Shown: positions 27,090 to 37,365, numbered from the stretch's first letter. The stretch: DNA of 58,626 bases from Bacteroidia bacterium (GCA_026391655.1 JAPLDR010000091.1:14744-73369), one strand, 5' to 3'. The notes: generated by a model from the sequence alone, not told the origin. Program-made: numbers and translations.

Positions 27090-28346
27090 TCAACAGCTCA
27101 GGATAAAACTATGAAGATCATTAAGATAGGTGTAATTCAATCTAAGGTGATTGGCTCTGCAAATCTCGTCTGCAATGGCTAATCCTAATCCCGTGGATTC
27201 TTCCGAATTGTTATTTTTTACAAATCGCCTGAAAAGTTTTGAAGGATCAATTGTCAGCGGTTTACCCGTATTGGAAAAGGTAATTTCGTTGATTCCGGAG
27301 GAAATGATTATTTTCCCATGATTGAAATTATGTTTCAATGTATTGTTTAAAAGGTTATTGATAAGGATATCGGCAAGCATTGGATGAATCGAAATGATAA
27401 CAGGAACATTTAGTTGAACCGATATTTCAATCTGCTTAAGGGCAAACAACTCTTCGAGATACTCCAGCCTCGAATGGATCAACATGCAAAAATCAATGTC
27501 GCATTTTTCGATAAATTGCCGGTTTTCAATTTTTGAAAGGAGCAGCAAGGCTTCATTCAGTTTTGACATACGAATTACCGATTCAAAAGCATCGTGCAAT
27601 TGCTTATGCTGTAACCCGGAGAGCTCATTGTCATTTAGCAATAATTCGAGCTTTGATTTAATAATGGCCAAAGGAGTTTGTATCTCGTGAGAAGCATTTT
27701 CGGTAAATTCTTTCAGATTGACAAAATCAGTTTGCATCTTCTGAATCATCTCCTCTAACGTTCGGTTTAACTGGTCAAATTCAGAAATGCCGGTTTGATC
27801 AAAACTGATTTGTCGATTTTCGCTGATCTTCCAGGACTTCAGTAGCGATAAGCTTTTGAAAAAGGGTCTCCAGGCTTTATCTGATAGCCACCGGTTCAGA
27901 AAGAATAAGGCAAGAAAAATTAGGGAGAACAAGATAGCCATGAAATAAAAGATGATTCCCTGCAAATCTTCCGATTCGAGCAGCGACTGTAAAATAGTAA
28001 CTTCGAAATAGTTATTATCTACCGATGTCGAAAAAACCATCTTCCGGAAAGGGATCAATTCCTTTTCACGTTCGTCGTAGGCCAATGTATCTGAGATGAA
28101 ACTGTGATCTTCTGTTTTTGCAATTTGCCGGATAAAGATTGTGCGATCGGGAGAGCCGAGGAGAATACTGTCTGTCTTGTTATGCTGCAAATACAGGATG
28201 ATATTTGTCTTTCGTGATTTAAGTATTCCCTTGATATTATGGTCGATCACGCGATCCAGTGCAAAATAAAAGATCACACCTGCTACTGTAAATACAAGTA
28301 GCGTAACCAGCAAAAAGCGGATATTGATTTTATTTTGAAGCTTCAT
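27090..28346 (-). CDS. Two-component sensor histidine kinase
   Basis: An inner-membrane kinase with membrane segments at about residues 10-30 and 130-150 enclosing a roughly 100-residue periplasmic sensor. The dimerisation domain has SHEIQTP with the phospho-accepting His220; the ATPase domain has the N-box NNLLNNTLKHN and G-box STGLGLAIADEI. No HAMP domain is obvious. The response regulator lies 51 bases upstream in the same operon. The nearby genes on the same strand (the damaged receptor, the PepSY-like protein) are possible targets. Signal unknown. Confidence 0.87.
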   Translation of the reverse strand: MKLQNKINIRFLLVTLLVFTVAGVIFYFALDRVIDHNIKGILKSRKTNIILYLQHNKTDSILLGSPDRTIFIRQIAKTEDHSFISDTLAYDEREKELIPFRKMVFSTSVDNNYFEVTILQSLLESEDLQGIIFYFMAILFSLIFLALFFLNRWLSDKAWRPFFKSLSLLKSWKISENRQISFDQTGISEFDQLNRTLEEMIQKMQTDFVNLKEFTENASHEIQTPLAIIKSKLELLLNDNELSGLQHKQLHDAFESVIRMSKLNEALLLLSKIENRQFIEKCDIDFCMLIHSRLEYLEELFALKQIEISVQLNVPVIISIHPMLADILINNLLNNTLKHNFNHGKIIISSGINEITFSNTGKPLTIDPSKLFRRFVKNNNSEESTGLGLAIADEICRANHLRLNYTYLNDLHSFILSC

Positions 28347-28397
28347 TTTTGATTTTCTTAATTTGTAATGTTTTTTGAATCCATCACTTATAACTCA

Positions 28398-29069
28398 TCA
28401 CTCAAATACATAGCCGGTTCCATATACATTGCGGAAGTATTCTGTTCCGGTTTTATCAAATAATTTCCGACGAAGGTTTTTAATATGCGAATAAACGAAA
28501 TCAAACGAATCGGAGGCATCTGCAAAGTCGCCCCAGAGATGTTCGGCAATCGATTCTTTGGTAAGGACACGCCCCGGGTTTGAAATAAAAAACAGCAACA
28601 AGTCAAATTCCTTCTTTGTGATTGGAAGAAGCTCATCTTGTACAAAAACCTGACGATTCTCGGGCAAAATCCTGATTTTATCTACAATTATCTCTTTTTG
28701 ACCATCAAACTTCCGGCGGCGTAACAACGATTTGATGCGTGAATTGAGTTCCGACAGATGAAAAGGTTTGGTCAGGTAATCATCAGCCCCCAAATCCAAA
28801 CCTAAGACTTTATCATCCAATGAATTTTTGGCAGAAATGATAATGATCCCGGTTTCCGGGTGACATTTCTTTAATTCCCGCACAAGCGTTAGGCCGTTTC
28901 CATCGGGTAAACCAATATCAACCAACATACAATCGTATTCGTAGAGGTTCACTTTTTCTGTACCCATTTCCACTGTGCCAGCCTGTTCACAACGATAACC
29001 TTCCCCTTCAAGGTATGAGATAATTGTTTCACACAGCATCTTCTCATCTTCGATCACCAGTATTTTCAC
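28398..29069 (-). CDS. OmpR-type response regulator
   Basis: A 223-residue regulator with a receiver domain (Asp51 in LVDIGLPDGNGL as the phosphorylation site, EDE near 7-9) and a C-terminal winged-helix DNA-binding domain (DLLLFFISNPGRVLTKESI, VYSHIKNLRRKL). It forms the pair with the kinase that follows after 51 bases. The gene starts 23 bases after the terminator that closes the ABC/propeller operon, which separates the two transcription units. Confidence 0.9.
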   Translation of the reverse strand: MKILVIEDEKMLCETIISYLEGEGYRCEQAGTVEMGTEKVNLYEYDCMLVDIGLPDGNGLTLVRELKKCHPETGIIIISAKNSLDDKVLGLDLGADDYLTKPFHLSELNSRIKSLLRRRKFDGQKEIIVDKIRILPENRQVFVQDELLPITKKEFDLLLFFISNPGRVLTKESIAEHLWGDFADASDSFDFVYSHIKNLRRKLFDKTGTEYFRNVYGTGYVFE

Positions 29070-29091
29070 CTCTTTTTCTTTTATCCAAAAG

Positions 29092-29122
29092 TAAACCCAA
29101 ATTTGGTAGAAATTTGGGTTTA
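29092..29122 (-). terminator. Intrinsic terminator of the ABC/propeller operon
   Basis: TAAACCCAAATTT (29092-29104) and AAATTTGGGTTTA (29110-29122) form a perfect 13-bp stem with a 5-base loop, followed on the minus strand by CTTTTGG. It lies 36 bases after the permease stop and just upstream of the response regulator gene. Confidence 0.65.
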
Positions 29123-29157
29123 TAATACTACTCTCTTTAATTCTGTAAAAACTCGGC

Positions 29158-32100
29158 CTAAGTCGTTAAATTCTCAATCAGACTTTTCTTTCTGAGTCCA
29201 AGCCAGGATAGTACAGTTATCCAAATCATTCCATTCGCAAGGATTCCCAAAATGATAAGTACTACTGTCAAAAATGAGACATCGTTTCCAGGGGATAGGA
29301 AATTCGGAAGAACTGCCACCACTGCAGAAATAAATCCAATCGATATACCCCATACAAGTAGGACAAGGTATTCACGTACAAGTAAGCCGATCACCTGTTT
29401 TCGTGTAAATCCCAGCGATTGCATCATGGCAATCTCCTTTTTTCGTTCGAGAATTGTCCGTGCCAGCACAACAGTAAGTCCCACAGTTCCCAGAATCAAA
29501 CCTAAAGCGCCCAAAGCGAGGAAGATTGAAAGATAAGTATTAGTCACTGAATTAAATTCCATTAATCGTTGTGCCGCAGTGGTCATCTCCCATCCATAAT
29601 CGCGGAAAACAGTTCTGAGCTCCTCCCCTGTTTTCTCAGCTTTTCCAATCGGGACATCGATCAAAAACAAGTTCGAGCCACTGGTTGTTGGAAAGTTCTT
29701 TAAAAAATTGGCATTTGAAATAAGTACATATCCCTGAAAAACAGAGGGTGACAATCCTGCAATAAGTTTGAGTCTTAGGGTATCGCCCAGTTCATTTCGG
29801 TACTTCAAGGTATCGCCAATGTTTAACCCCAGACCCCACTGAATCACTGTTTGGTCCGCGATAGCCGGAACAACACCATTGGTAAGTGGCTCATTCAATG
29901 CTTCCCAAATCTTGTCATCTTTTATTTCAGGGCTTTTTGCTGCAAAGCTAAACCGCTCATTTAATAGTTCAGGGTCAGCTCCGAGAATAGCTGGATTGGA
30001 AACACGGTTAAGATTGAGGCAACTTGCATCATCGCCATCCATCCTACTGAATTGGGCAGCGCTGAAATCTGAAGTTAATCCTTCGTTTAAACGACGGTCT
30101 TTGTCATTCAGACTATATAATACAGGAATAGATGTCTCTGCGAAAAATTGAAATCCGCCAGTTCCGCTCGACTTCTCCCCTGCATTTGAAAGTAAATCCT
30201 GACGGTTGGCACCAGTTGAGACAACCAGAAATGTTCCTAAAGCAAATAGAATAACTACTGTTAGCGACCGGCTCAGATTTTGAGATCTGTTTCGCCGATT
30301 TAAGGTGCGAATAGAAAAATCGTTAACAACCCGGTGCTCGCTTCGCCGGAATAAATAATCTGCAAGTAACATTAAACCAATCATTAACAATCCACCTGAA
30401 AGAAAAAAGAGAGATGAACCTAAATGATCAGAAAAAATCAATTGAAACACGACAAATCCAACCGCTAAGATAAATGAAATGACAATCAGTATTTTTTTGA
30501 CAGACGCAACTAATGGTTTCTGTGACTGATTCTGTTGTCGCTGTAACTCTACTGCTTGTCGCTTAAAACTGCGGTTCGTCGAATAGATAATGGTGAGTAC
30601 CGTAATCAGCATACTAATTATCAGACCTGTAGTAAGCGTTGATACTTTTATCGTGATCTCTAGAACAGAAGTGCGCACCACCTCCCACCAAAGCGAATTG
30701 AGAGCAATAAAGATCATTTTGGTATAAAAAACTGCAATCACCAGACCGATGAGCGATCCGAACAAGGCGACAATCACCCCTTCGGAGAAAAGTAGTTTGC
30801 GAATTTGATTTCGGGTAAATCCCAGAATCAGAAGAGTTCCTATTTGCGATTGACGACTTTCGAGATTCAAGAGGAAAAGCAAAGCGGTCAATATAAGGGC
30901 GGCAACCAAAAGGAAAAAGCTGAGTCCCAAAAACAACTGACTGAAATCTATCCCATTACGTGCAGCTTTCAATCCGTTAGCTCGTACAGCGGTTACGATA
31001 ACTCCCAGATTTGCCGGTTTTATTGAAGCGGAAAAAAGAGTGCGGTATTCTTTATCAGAAAAGGATTTTTCGCCTATTCGGATAGCCGTATAATTGCCAA
31101 ACCTGTTTGCCCAGATTTGATGCGCTTTATTAAGTGAAATAAAGGCTTTTGGTGTTCCTTTGTGTTGATTCCAATAGGCTTCGTCCTTGTCGCGAATCGA
31201 TTCAAGCTTAATGGGAACACCCGCTTCCCAGTCGCGACAATGCCCGGCATCAGACATTCCGGGAAGAAAAGGCATCAAATCTTTATCGGCATATCTCCCT
31301 TTGATCGGCACAATCTCTTTCACAATAAAAGGTGTCTCTTTTACAATTAACTGACGCAAAGGACCAATCTCGTAATACTTTACTTTAAGGGAATCTCCTG
31401 GTTTCACATTCAAATCTGAAGAAACCCAGTCGTTAATGATGATTTCGTTGTCTTTTAGGTTATTATCATCGATTGTTGAAACAAAAGAGTAAGGTGTTGA
31501 CTTTCCATTGAATTCCAGGCTATTTGCAAAATAGGTCAAAATGGGATGTGATTCTTTGAATGGTTCGAATGCTTTTACAATCTGATCATCGATAAATACT
31601 CTTTCTGAGGTGATCTCTTTTTCATTGGTTAGTGAAATCTCTTTTACTTTCAGACCGGCATCTTCAGCAGTGAAACATTCGTCAAGTAAACTGCTTATTT
31701 GTTGATTGTTAAGTTGTGTTGCTGAAATAAGCAGTTGATTGGATTTCCCGTCAAACTTCATCAGATCGTTAAGCTTCGAAAGGGAAAGGAAGAGGTTATA
31801 AGGTGCAGTTTGGGAGTTTTTTAAGTTGAAAAATCCCATTGAATGCTGATCTGCAATCTCTTTGACAACTGCACGAAAGGAGATATTTGTTTCGGCATCC
31901 GGCACAAACGGTGCATTCAGTGGAATCAGACTCGCTTTTTTAATCCGGGCCAGAAAACTGTCCCCTTTTTTAAGTTTGAGCCTTTCTGCCAGATTTGTGC
32001 TAATAATCACTTCATTTCCCGACAATTTCAGATAGATTGGAGATTCAGCAATCTTTTCAAAACGGTCATCAATACCAGTGATCTGAACTTTATTGACGCG

Positions 32101-32403
32101 CTCCTCTCCTCCATCGGCCACGGCCATTCCTTCGAGAATCAATGCCGGGGCCACCTCAAATCCACCTTTGGCAGCAAGATCTGTAGCAAGCTCTGCGCGA
32201 AAATAGCGGTCAACTGTAGAAACAAGATGAGTCGTGCTACCCAATCTGTAAAAAGCAGATTGTTCCAGACTGAATGTTACCGAATCACCTATGATTAATG
32301 CACCCGTCAGGACTGCCGTACTGATGGCTACGCCTGTAGCTACTATTAGATTAGCTTTTAAATAATGAATAAAACTTTTGAAGATCAGTTTAAAACGCGT
32401 CAT
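29158..32403 (-). CDS. FtsX-type ABC transporter permease
   Basis: A 1081-residue membrane protein with two FtsX/MacB-type permease halves. The first membrane segment is at about 18-40, and clusters of three segments lie at about 480-620 and at the C-terminus (about 950-1070), with a large extracytoplasmic region between. The conserved IAMMQSLGFTRKQV segment before the last helices and LGTLLILGFTRNQI earlier are typical. It overlaps the ATPase gene by 4 bases. Together they form an exporter or mechanotransmitter of the MacB/LolCDE class; the substrate may be related to the upstream glycosyltransferase or oxidoreductase, but that is inference. Confidence 0.87.
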   Translation of the reverse strand: MTRFKLIFKSFIHYLKANLIVATGVAISTAVLTGALIIGDSVTFSLEQSAFYRLGSTTHLVSTVDRYFRAELATDLAAKGGFEVAPALILEGMAVADGGEERVNKVQITGIDDRFEKIAESPIYLKLSGNEVIISTNLAERLKLKKGDSFLARIKKASLIPLNAPFVPDAETNISFRAVVKEIADQHSMGFFNLKNSQTAPYNLFLSLSKLNDLMKFDGKSNQLLISATQLNNQQISSLLDECFTAEDAGLKVKEISLTNEKEITSERVFIDDQIVKAFEPFKESHPILTYFANSLEFNGKSTPYSFVSTIDDNNLKDNEIIINDWVSSDLNVKPGDSLKVKYYEIGPLRQLIVKETPFIVKEIVPIKGRYADKDLMPFLPGMSDAGHCRDWEAGVPIKLESIRDKDEAYWNQHKGTPKAFISLNKAHQIWANRFGNYTAIRIGEKSFSDKEYRTLFSASIKPANLGVIVTAVRANGLKAARNGIDFSQLFLGLSFFLLVAALILTALLFLLNLESRQSQIGTLLILGFTRNQIRKLLFSEGVIVALFGSLIGLVIAVFYTKMIFIALNSLWWEVVRTSVLEITIKVSTLTTGLIISMLITVLTIIYSTNRSFKRQAVELQRQQNQSQKPLVASVKKILIVISFILAVGFVVFQLIFSDHLGSSLFFLSGGLLMIGLMLLADYLFRRSEHRVVNDFSIRTLNRRNRSQNLSRSLTVVILFALGTFLVVSTGANRQDLLSNAGEKSSGTGGFQFFAETSIPVLYSLNDKDRRLNEGLTSDFSAAQFSRMDGDDASCLNLNRVSNPAILGADPELLNERFSFAAKSPEIKDDKIWEALNEPLTNGVVPAIADQTVIQWGLGLNIGDTLKYRNELGDTLRLKLIAGLSPSVFQGYVLISNANFLKNFPTTSGSNLFLIDVPIGKAEKTGEELRTVFRDYGWEMTTAAQRLMEFNSVTNTYLSIFLALGALGLILGTVGLTVVLARTILERKKEIAMMQSLGFTRKQVIGLLVREYLVLLVWGISIGFISAVVAVLPNFLSPGNDVSFLTVVLIILGILANGMIWITVLSWLGLRKKSLIENLTT

Positions 32404-33074
32404 TGTAAGATCCCGTTTTTAAGATGATATACCTGATCCATTTGTGATGCAAGCTCTGACGAATGGGTTACCACGATCAGGGAAACACCCTCGTCGCCAC
32501 TCAGGTGGTTCAATAATTCAGCAAGATTTACGGCATTCTGTTCGTCAAGTGCGCCTGTTGGCTCGTCGGCAAGAATCAGTTGTGGTTTGTTGATCAATGC
32601 CCGAACGACAGCCGTTCGCTGGCATTCGCCTCCGGAAAGCTCAGATGGTTTTTGGTTCCGTTGTTCCCATATTCCAACTTTCCGAAGCAAATGTTCGGCC
32701 CACTCTTTTTCAGCCTTACCAACTACTTTTTTAACAGGTAAAACGGGCAAAAGGACATTCTCCCATAATGTACACTGTGGCAGCAAATGATGCATCTGAA
32801 ACACAAAGCCCAATTCGCGGTTACGAAAATTAGCCAGCTCCTCCTGCGAATAGCCCGTAATCTTTTTTCCTTTGAAGAAGATCTCACCTGAATCCGGCTG
32901 ATCAAGTGTGCCGATCAGATTGAGCAAAGTTGTTTTTCCCGAACCACTCGGACCTGCGATAGCGATCTTTTGATTAGTAAGAACTTCAAGATTTAGTCCT
33001 TCGAGTACTTTTCTAAAGTTACTTTTTGATGGATCACCATAACCCTTCGAAATACTTTTAAGTTGAAGAAACAT
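32400..33074 (-). CDS. ABC transporter ATP-binding protein (LolD/MacB type)
   Basis: A 224-residue ATPase with Walker A GPSGSGKTT at 41-49, the signature LSGGECQR and Walker B LILADEPTGALD. It is of the MacB/LolD class. It is the energy-supplying partner of the FtsX-type permease that overlaps its stop by 4 bases, and follows the glycosyltransferase gene by 29 bases. Confidence 0.92.
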   Translation of the reverse strand: MFLQLKSISKGYGDPSKSNFRKVLEGLNLEVLTNQKIAIAGPSGSGKTTLLNLIGTLDQPDSGEIFFKGKKITGYSQEELANFRNRELGFVFQMHHLLPQCTLWENVLLPVLPVKKVVGKAEKEWAEHLLRKVGIWEQRNQKPSELSGGECQRTAVVRALINKPQLILADEPTGALDEQNAVNLAELLNHLSGDEGVSLIVVTHSSELASQMDQVYHLKNGILQ

Positions 33075-33103
33075 TTTGAATTTATTGTATATATTATTAA
33101 TAA

Positions 33104-34399
33104 TCAGCTGTGTGACATTTGTAAACTCTGATAAACCGCTATCATTTCTTTTGCGTGATCGTGAATATTAAAATTGAATTCAACACCTTTCCGCGCTTTT
33201 ACGCTTAAAATATTCAGTTTATCGCTAACAGATAACAATCCGGCTAAAGCTTCGCAAAGCGCTTCCGGTGAATTTGGCTCATAGATAATACCTCCACCGG
33301 AAAGATTCACAATTTCGGGAAATGCTCCCAAAGCAGGTTGAACTACGGGAACTCCAGAGGCCATCGACTCGAGCATGTACATTCCAAATGCTTCGCCATT
33401 CCTGACTGGTACAGAAATGACCGAAACCTTATTAAAAAAGGCCTTTCTTCCGGTTTCTTCAAAATCATCGATAAATTCAACTTGTTCCTCCAGCTTTTCT
33501 CTCAACAGTTTATTTCTGATTGCTTTGATATATTTTGTATCTGCACCTGTAGAACCACCTGTTGCGATGAGTTTTACATCTTCAAAACCGGTTCTTTTTT
33601 TGAGTTGGATAAAGGAGTCAACCAAAATGTCAAATCCATTTTCGTGGCATATTCTTGAAATATAACCGATATTGCGCCCCTTATTACTGACCGGAATAAA
33701 CTGGTAATCTGCAGGATCGACGCCCAGGTATAAACTTTGAACTTTTTCTTCGGATAATTTCATCCGTTGTTGCATAACCTTCGAAAAATAATCACTAACC
33801 GCGATAAAATGATCAACATCTTTTGCCTTTTCGCTCATCAGTTTCCAGATTTGGTCACGGAAGACAGGTTTCATGGCATCAATCCACACATCCTCATCCT
33901 GTAAGGAACAAACAATGGGTACATTCAGTTTTTCCTTTATCCGATGTGCCAATCCAAGAAGTAAAGCATTGGAAATATGGATAATATCCGGTTTGCAATG
34001 CACAGCCATCCAGTCAACTAATCGTTCCAGTTCCTCTTGTTGCTTGCCATCTTCTCCCAACAACATAGATACGGTCATCTCTTCCAATCCTTTAGCATTG
34101 GTGGATCCGGCCATTGATGCGGCCATTTTGAGGAGTGGTTTCGAATTGAGGAGGTGATCAACCCATTGGGGAGCTTTTCGAAAAATGGGATAAAGTTGCT
34201 TCAGATAAATACTTACAGCCCCATAAAATACGGGAATCTCCGTGATATCATGTTCATCTGCAAATATGGGAAGATACATTGGAATTTTAATCACCTGATG
34301 GCCTTGTTCGCGAAGAGCAACAACATATTTGCTGTCGCGCAGGCAGTTACCGCAGTAGAAACTGCCACCTGAACCTGGAATAATCTGGACGATATTCAT
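33104..34399 (-). CDS. GT4-type glycosyltransferase
   Basis: A 431-residue glycosyltransferase of GT-B fold. The C-terminal domain shows FGMYMLESMASGVPVVQP (a GT4-type E-x7-E region with EAFGMYMLE), an IGYISRICHENGFDIL segment and a closing KARKGVEFNF helix. The N-terminus contains FYCGNCLRD, a CxxC pair near residue 17 that is unusual for GT4 and may bind metal or form a disulfide. Acceptor and donor are unknown. It sits between a PQQ-like propeller gene and an ABC exporter, all on one strand, which suggests a glycoconjugate exported by that transporter. Confidence 0.84.
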   Translation of the reverse strand: MNIVQIIPGSGGSFYCGNCLRDSKYVVALREQGHQVIKIPMYLPIFADEHDITEIPVFYGAVSIYLKQLYPIFRKAPQWVDHLLNSKPLLKMAASMAGSTNAKGLEEMTVSMLLGEDGKQQEELERLVDWMAVHCKPDIIHISNALLLGLAHRIKEKLNVPIVCSLQDEDVWIDAMKPVFRDQIWKLMSEKAKDVDHFIAVSDYFSKVMQQRMKLSEEKVQSLYLGVDPADYQFIPVSNKGRNIGYISRICHENGFDILVDSFIQLKKRTGFEDVKLIATGGSTGADTKYIKAIRNKLLREKLEEQVEFIDDFEETGRKAFFNKVSVISVPVRNGEAFGMYMLESMASGVPVVQPALGAFPEIVNLSGGGIIYEPNSPEALCEALAGLLSVSDKLNILSVKARKGVEFNFNIHDHAKEMIAVYQSLQMSHS

Positions 34400-34490
34400 A
34401 GATGTCGAATGATTTAATTGTTATAGATTTTATCAACAATTATTTTTGATATTAGTTGACTTCTGCCTCACAATTTGATTCTGAGCTATA

Positions 34491-35600
34491 CTATTTACCG
34501 AAACAATAAACTGCTCCATCCAAAGCGCAGACCACCATCAGATTTTCGATGATTGCGGGATTATGGAGGATTGAATTTCCGATTTCATATTTCCAGATTA
34601 CAGAACCATCAGAAAGTTTTAGTAATGCCAGATCACCACGCATATTTGCAATCAATACTTTATCCCTTATAATTACGGGGGATGCTTCTACTCTATTGCC
34701 GCTATTGTAGTTCCAAAGTAGTTTGCCGTTATTCTTTTCGAAACAATAGACGAACTTATCACGGTTGCCAGTCACGACCTTATCGCCTGACAAAGCAGCT
34801 GAAGCAACAAATGGTTGTTTTACATCCTTGTTTTCCCAACTCCAGACTGTTTTTCCTGCCTGAATATCAACTTTTGAGAACTTTCCGTCGTAATCGCCGA
34901 TATAGGCCATTTTATCACTTACGGGGCAAGAACCGGCAACATAGGTCGCTACATTGATTTTAGACTCTGATTTACCACTGTTGATGTCAACAACGTGAAG
35001 GAATCCATCACAACCACCGAAAATTGCTTTTCCATTAAAACATGCAGCCGCACCGTTGATAAAATTGTCAGATTCATACATCCATCGCATCTTACCAGTT
35101 TCAGAGTCAATGCAGTGAAGATTATAATCGTAACTTCCTACAATTAGTGATGTTGTAGAGCTTGATTTCCACCAGTTTGCCGATCCCATAATCTGGTTAT
35201 CAGTTTTGTATTTCCAAATCAGTGAACCATCCGTAAGCTTAAGGGCATAAAAATTGCCATCAAGGTTGCCCACGTAAACCTTATTATTTAGAATCAATGC
35301 GGGAGCTTCGATAGAATTTTCAGTTTTGTATTTCCAAACCAGCTTTCCTTTGAGATCAAGGCAGTAAACAATACCATCCGTAGCGCCGATAACAATCTTC
35401 CCGTCTCCGATAACGGCTGCAGATTTAATATTATCACCCGTCTGAAAGCTCCAAAGCAGTTTGGGTTTGTCCGGAAAGTTTACATGAGTAGTTCCCAGAA
35501 GATCCTGACTACCGCGAAAGTTGCTCCAGCTGGCCGAAGTTTGTCCATTCGCACCAGCTGATGCAATCAACACGCTTATAATCAGGTATAATATTCTCAT
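34491..35600 (-). CDS. Secreted PQQ-like beta-propeller protein
   Basis: A 369-residue protein with a signal peptide (to about ANGQ, residue 20) and seven or so propeller blades, each with a GK/GS-x-x-W motif (for example LDLKGKLVWKYKT, LTDGSLIWKYKTDN, SETGKMRWMYESD). These repeats occur both in PQQ dehydrogenases and in scaffold proteins such as BamB; catalytic residues for PQQ are not apparent to me. The start overlaps the FAD-oxidoreductase stop by 4 bases, giving direct translational coupling with a redox enzyme. Confidence 0.85.
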   Translation of the reverse strand: MRILYLIISVLIASAGANGQTSASWSNFRGSQDLLGTTHVNFPDKPKLLWSFQTGDNIKSAAVIGDGKIVIGATDGIVYCLDLKGKLVWKYKTENSIEAPALILNNKVYVGNLDGNFYALKLTDGSLIWKYKTDNQIMGSANWWKSSSTTSLIVGSYDYNLHCIDSETGKMRWMYESDNFINGAAACFNGKAIFGGCDGFLHVVDINSGKSESKINVATYVAGSCPVSDKMAYIGDYDGKFSKVDIQAGKTVWSWENKDVKQPFVASAALSGDKVVTGNRDKFVYCFEKNNGKLLWNYNSGNRVEASPVIIRDKVLIANMRGDLALLKLSDGSVIWKYEIGNSILHNPAIIENLMVVCALDGAVYCFGK

Positions 35601-37147
35601 AGTTTATCTTTGATTGATAATGCTCCTGTCGGGCATGCTTTTGCCACTATTTCGGCTGTTTCGGCCAATCCGGTTTCAACCGATTCATTGAATGGTACAC
35701 CAATCACCACATCGAAGCCCCGACCGATAAATGAAAATCCATATTTTTCCTGATATTTTGAAGTCATCCTCACACAAATACCACACTTTATACATTTTAA
35801 TGGTTCGTAAACGATGGAATGTGCAAAATGTTTGGTCATGGTTTTTCGGCTATCTGCAGCATACCGACGTTGATTTGCATCATATTTGCCGGAAAGATCT
35901 CTTAATTTGCAGTTTTCAATATCGCGACAGTCGCAATGGAGGCATCGTTTAGCCTCCTGAATTGCCTCCTCTTTTGTATAACCTTTTGATTGTATGTCGG
36001 CTAATGAAACTCTTTCATAAGGTACCGACTCTTTAAGATATTCCGAAATCTCCTCTTTATGCAGTCTGCCAAAGCGTGAATTAAATAATCGTGGTTCACC
36101 TTTTGGCACTTCGCCCGATAAATACTGAGCAACAGACCAGGCAACTTCCTTTCCTTGTCCTACAGAACGAACTGCAAGCCTTGATGACCTAAGTGAATTT
36201 CCGATTGCAAAAACTCCCGTAACCGACGTTGCATAACTATTTTGATTTGCTTCAATTCCTTTGGCATTCGTCGTAAAACCCCAGTTTCTGATTTCATCAA
36301 CAAGCGTTCCCGTCGCGACTATTACTGCATCATATTGAATTTTAATATTTTTAAATGCAATTTCATCAATATCTTTCCCACCTTCAAATACGACTCCCGT
36401 ATTTAAAATGGTGCTGATCTCTTTGTGTAAAATATTTAACGGTAAAACTTCGGGTTTGATTTCTGTACGAAGTAATCCGCCAGGCACGTCATTTTTATCG
36501 TATAATACAGTTTGATAGCCGTTTAATTGCAAATAATAAGCAGCCGCCAATCCGGCAGGACCGGCTCCTATTACAGCTACTTTTTTACTGTTCAGGGGAA
36601 GTGGTTCATAAGGATGGAGATTGTTTTCATCACCAACAAACCGTTTGAGAAGGCAAATAGAGACCGAAGCGTCAACCGTCTTCCGGTGACAAGCACCTTC
36701 GCATGGTGCAGGGCAAATTCGCCCCAAAACAGCAGGGAGTGCAATATCTTTTTTGACCAGTTTTAATGCTGCTTCAAATTTTCCGGCTGCAATCAATCTG
36801 TTCATCCGGGGGATATCCATATGGGCAGGACATGCCACCTGACAAGGCCCTTCGCAATCGCCGACATGTTCGCTCAGAAGCAGTTCCAGACCTGTCTGAC
36901 GTGCCTCATGGATTTCTTCATCATCTGTAATTACAGACATTCCTTCAGTGGTTGTAACTGAGCATGAAGGAAATAACCTGCCATTCGCAGCATCTTTCAC
37001 GAGACACAACATACACGATGTAAAATGTCCTAACTCTTCGTTGAAACAGAGTGCCGGCACTTTAACTCCGGCTATTTCGGCAGCTTTTAGTACCGAAGTT
37101 CCCTCTGTAACTTCAATTTCCAGGCCATTTATCTTGATATGAACCAT
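35597..37147 (-). CDS. 2Fe-2S/4Fe-4S FAD-dependent NAD(P)-type oxidoreductase
   Basis: A 516-residue modular enzyme. N-terminal ferredoxin/NuoG-type 2Fe-2S domain (Cys34, 45, 48 and a fourth near 62), then a cysteine-rich module as in the glutamate synthase small subunit (CEGPCQVACPAHMDIP, CPAPCEGACHRK), a dinucleotide-binding fold (VAVIGAGPAGLAAAYY) and a C-terminal 4Fe-4S motif (CIKCGIC ... CPTGAL). The plan resembles electron-transfer subunits that pair with NuoEF-like or Nfn-type enzymes. The coupled propeller gene downstream and the NuoEF-like fusion at 41.4 kb make it a candidate electron-entry module. The substrate is unknown. Confidence 0.83.
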   Translation of the reverse strand: MVHIKINGLEIEVTEGTSVLKAAEIAGVKVPALCFNEELGHFTSCMLCLVKDAANGRLFPSCSVTTTEGMSVITDDEEIHEARQTGLELLLSEHVGDCEGPCQVACPAHMDIPRMNRLIAAGKFEAALKLVKKDIALPAVLGRICPAPCEGACHRKTVDASVSICLLKRFVGDENNLHPYEPLPLNSKKVAVIGAGPAGLAAAYYLQLNGYQTVLYDKNDVPGGLLRTEIKPEVLPLNILHKEISTILNTGVVFEGGKDIDEIAFKNIKIQYDAVIVATGTLVDEIRNWGFTTNAKGIEANQNSYATSVTGVFAIGNSLRSSRLAVRSVGQGKEVAWSVAQYLSGEVPKGEPRLFNSRFGRLHKEEISEYLKESVPYERVSLADIQSKGYTKEEAIQEAKRCLHCDCRDIENCKLRDLSGKYDANQRRYAADSRKTMTKHFAHSIVYEPLKCIKCGICVRMTSKYQEKYGFSFIGRGFDVVIGVPFNESVETGLAETAEIVAKACPTGALSIKDKL

Positions 37148-37365
37148 TATTGTTTATTCGATAGTATTTTTGAATCATTCGTAACGGGATGAAAGTAACA
37201 CATTCTCTTATAAAATCAATGACGTATATTGGAATAATTACACTTAAATCTAATTGAGAAATAATGACTACTAACCAATTGTATTTAAGCATTATATTTA
37301 TCGAAACATGGTAATTGTTCTTAATTTGGTGAAAATGCTTCCATTTATCTTCACTCTATAAAAGA

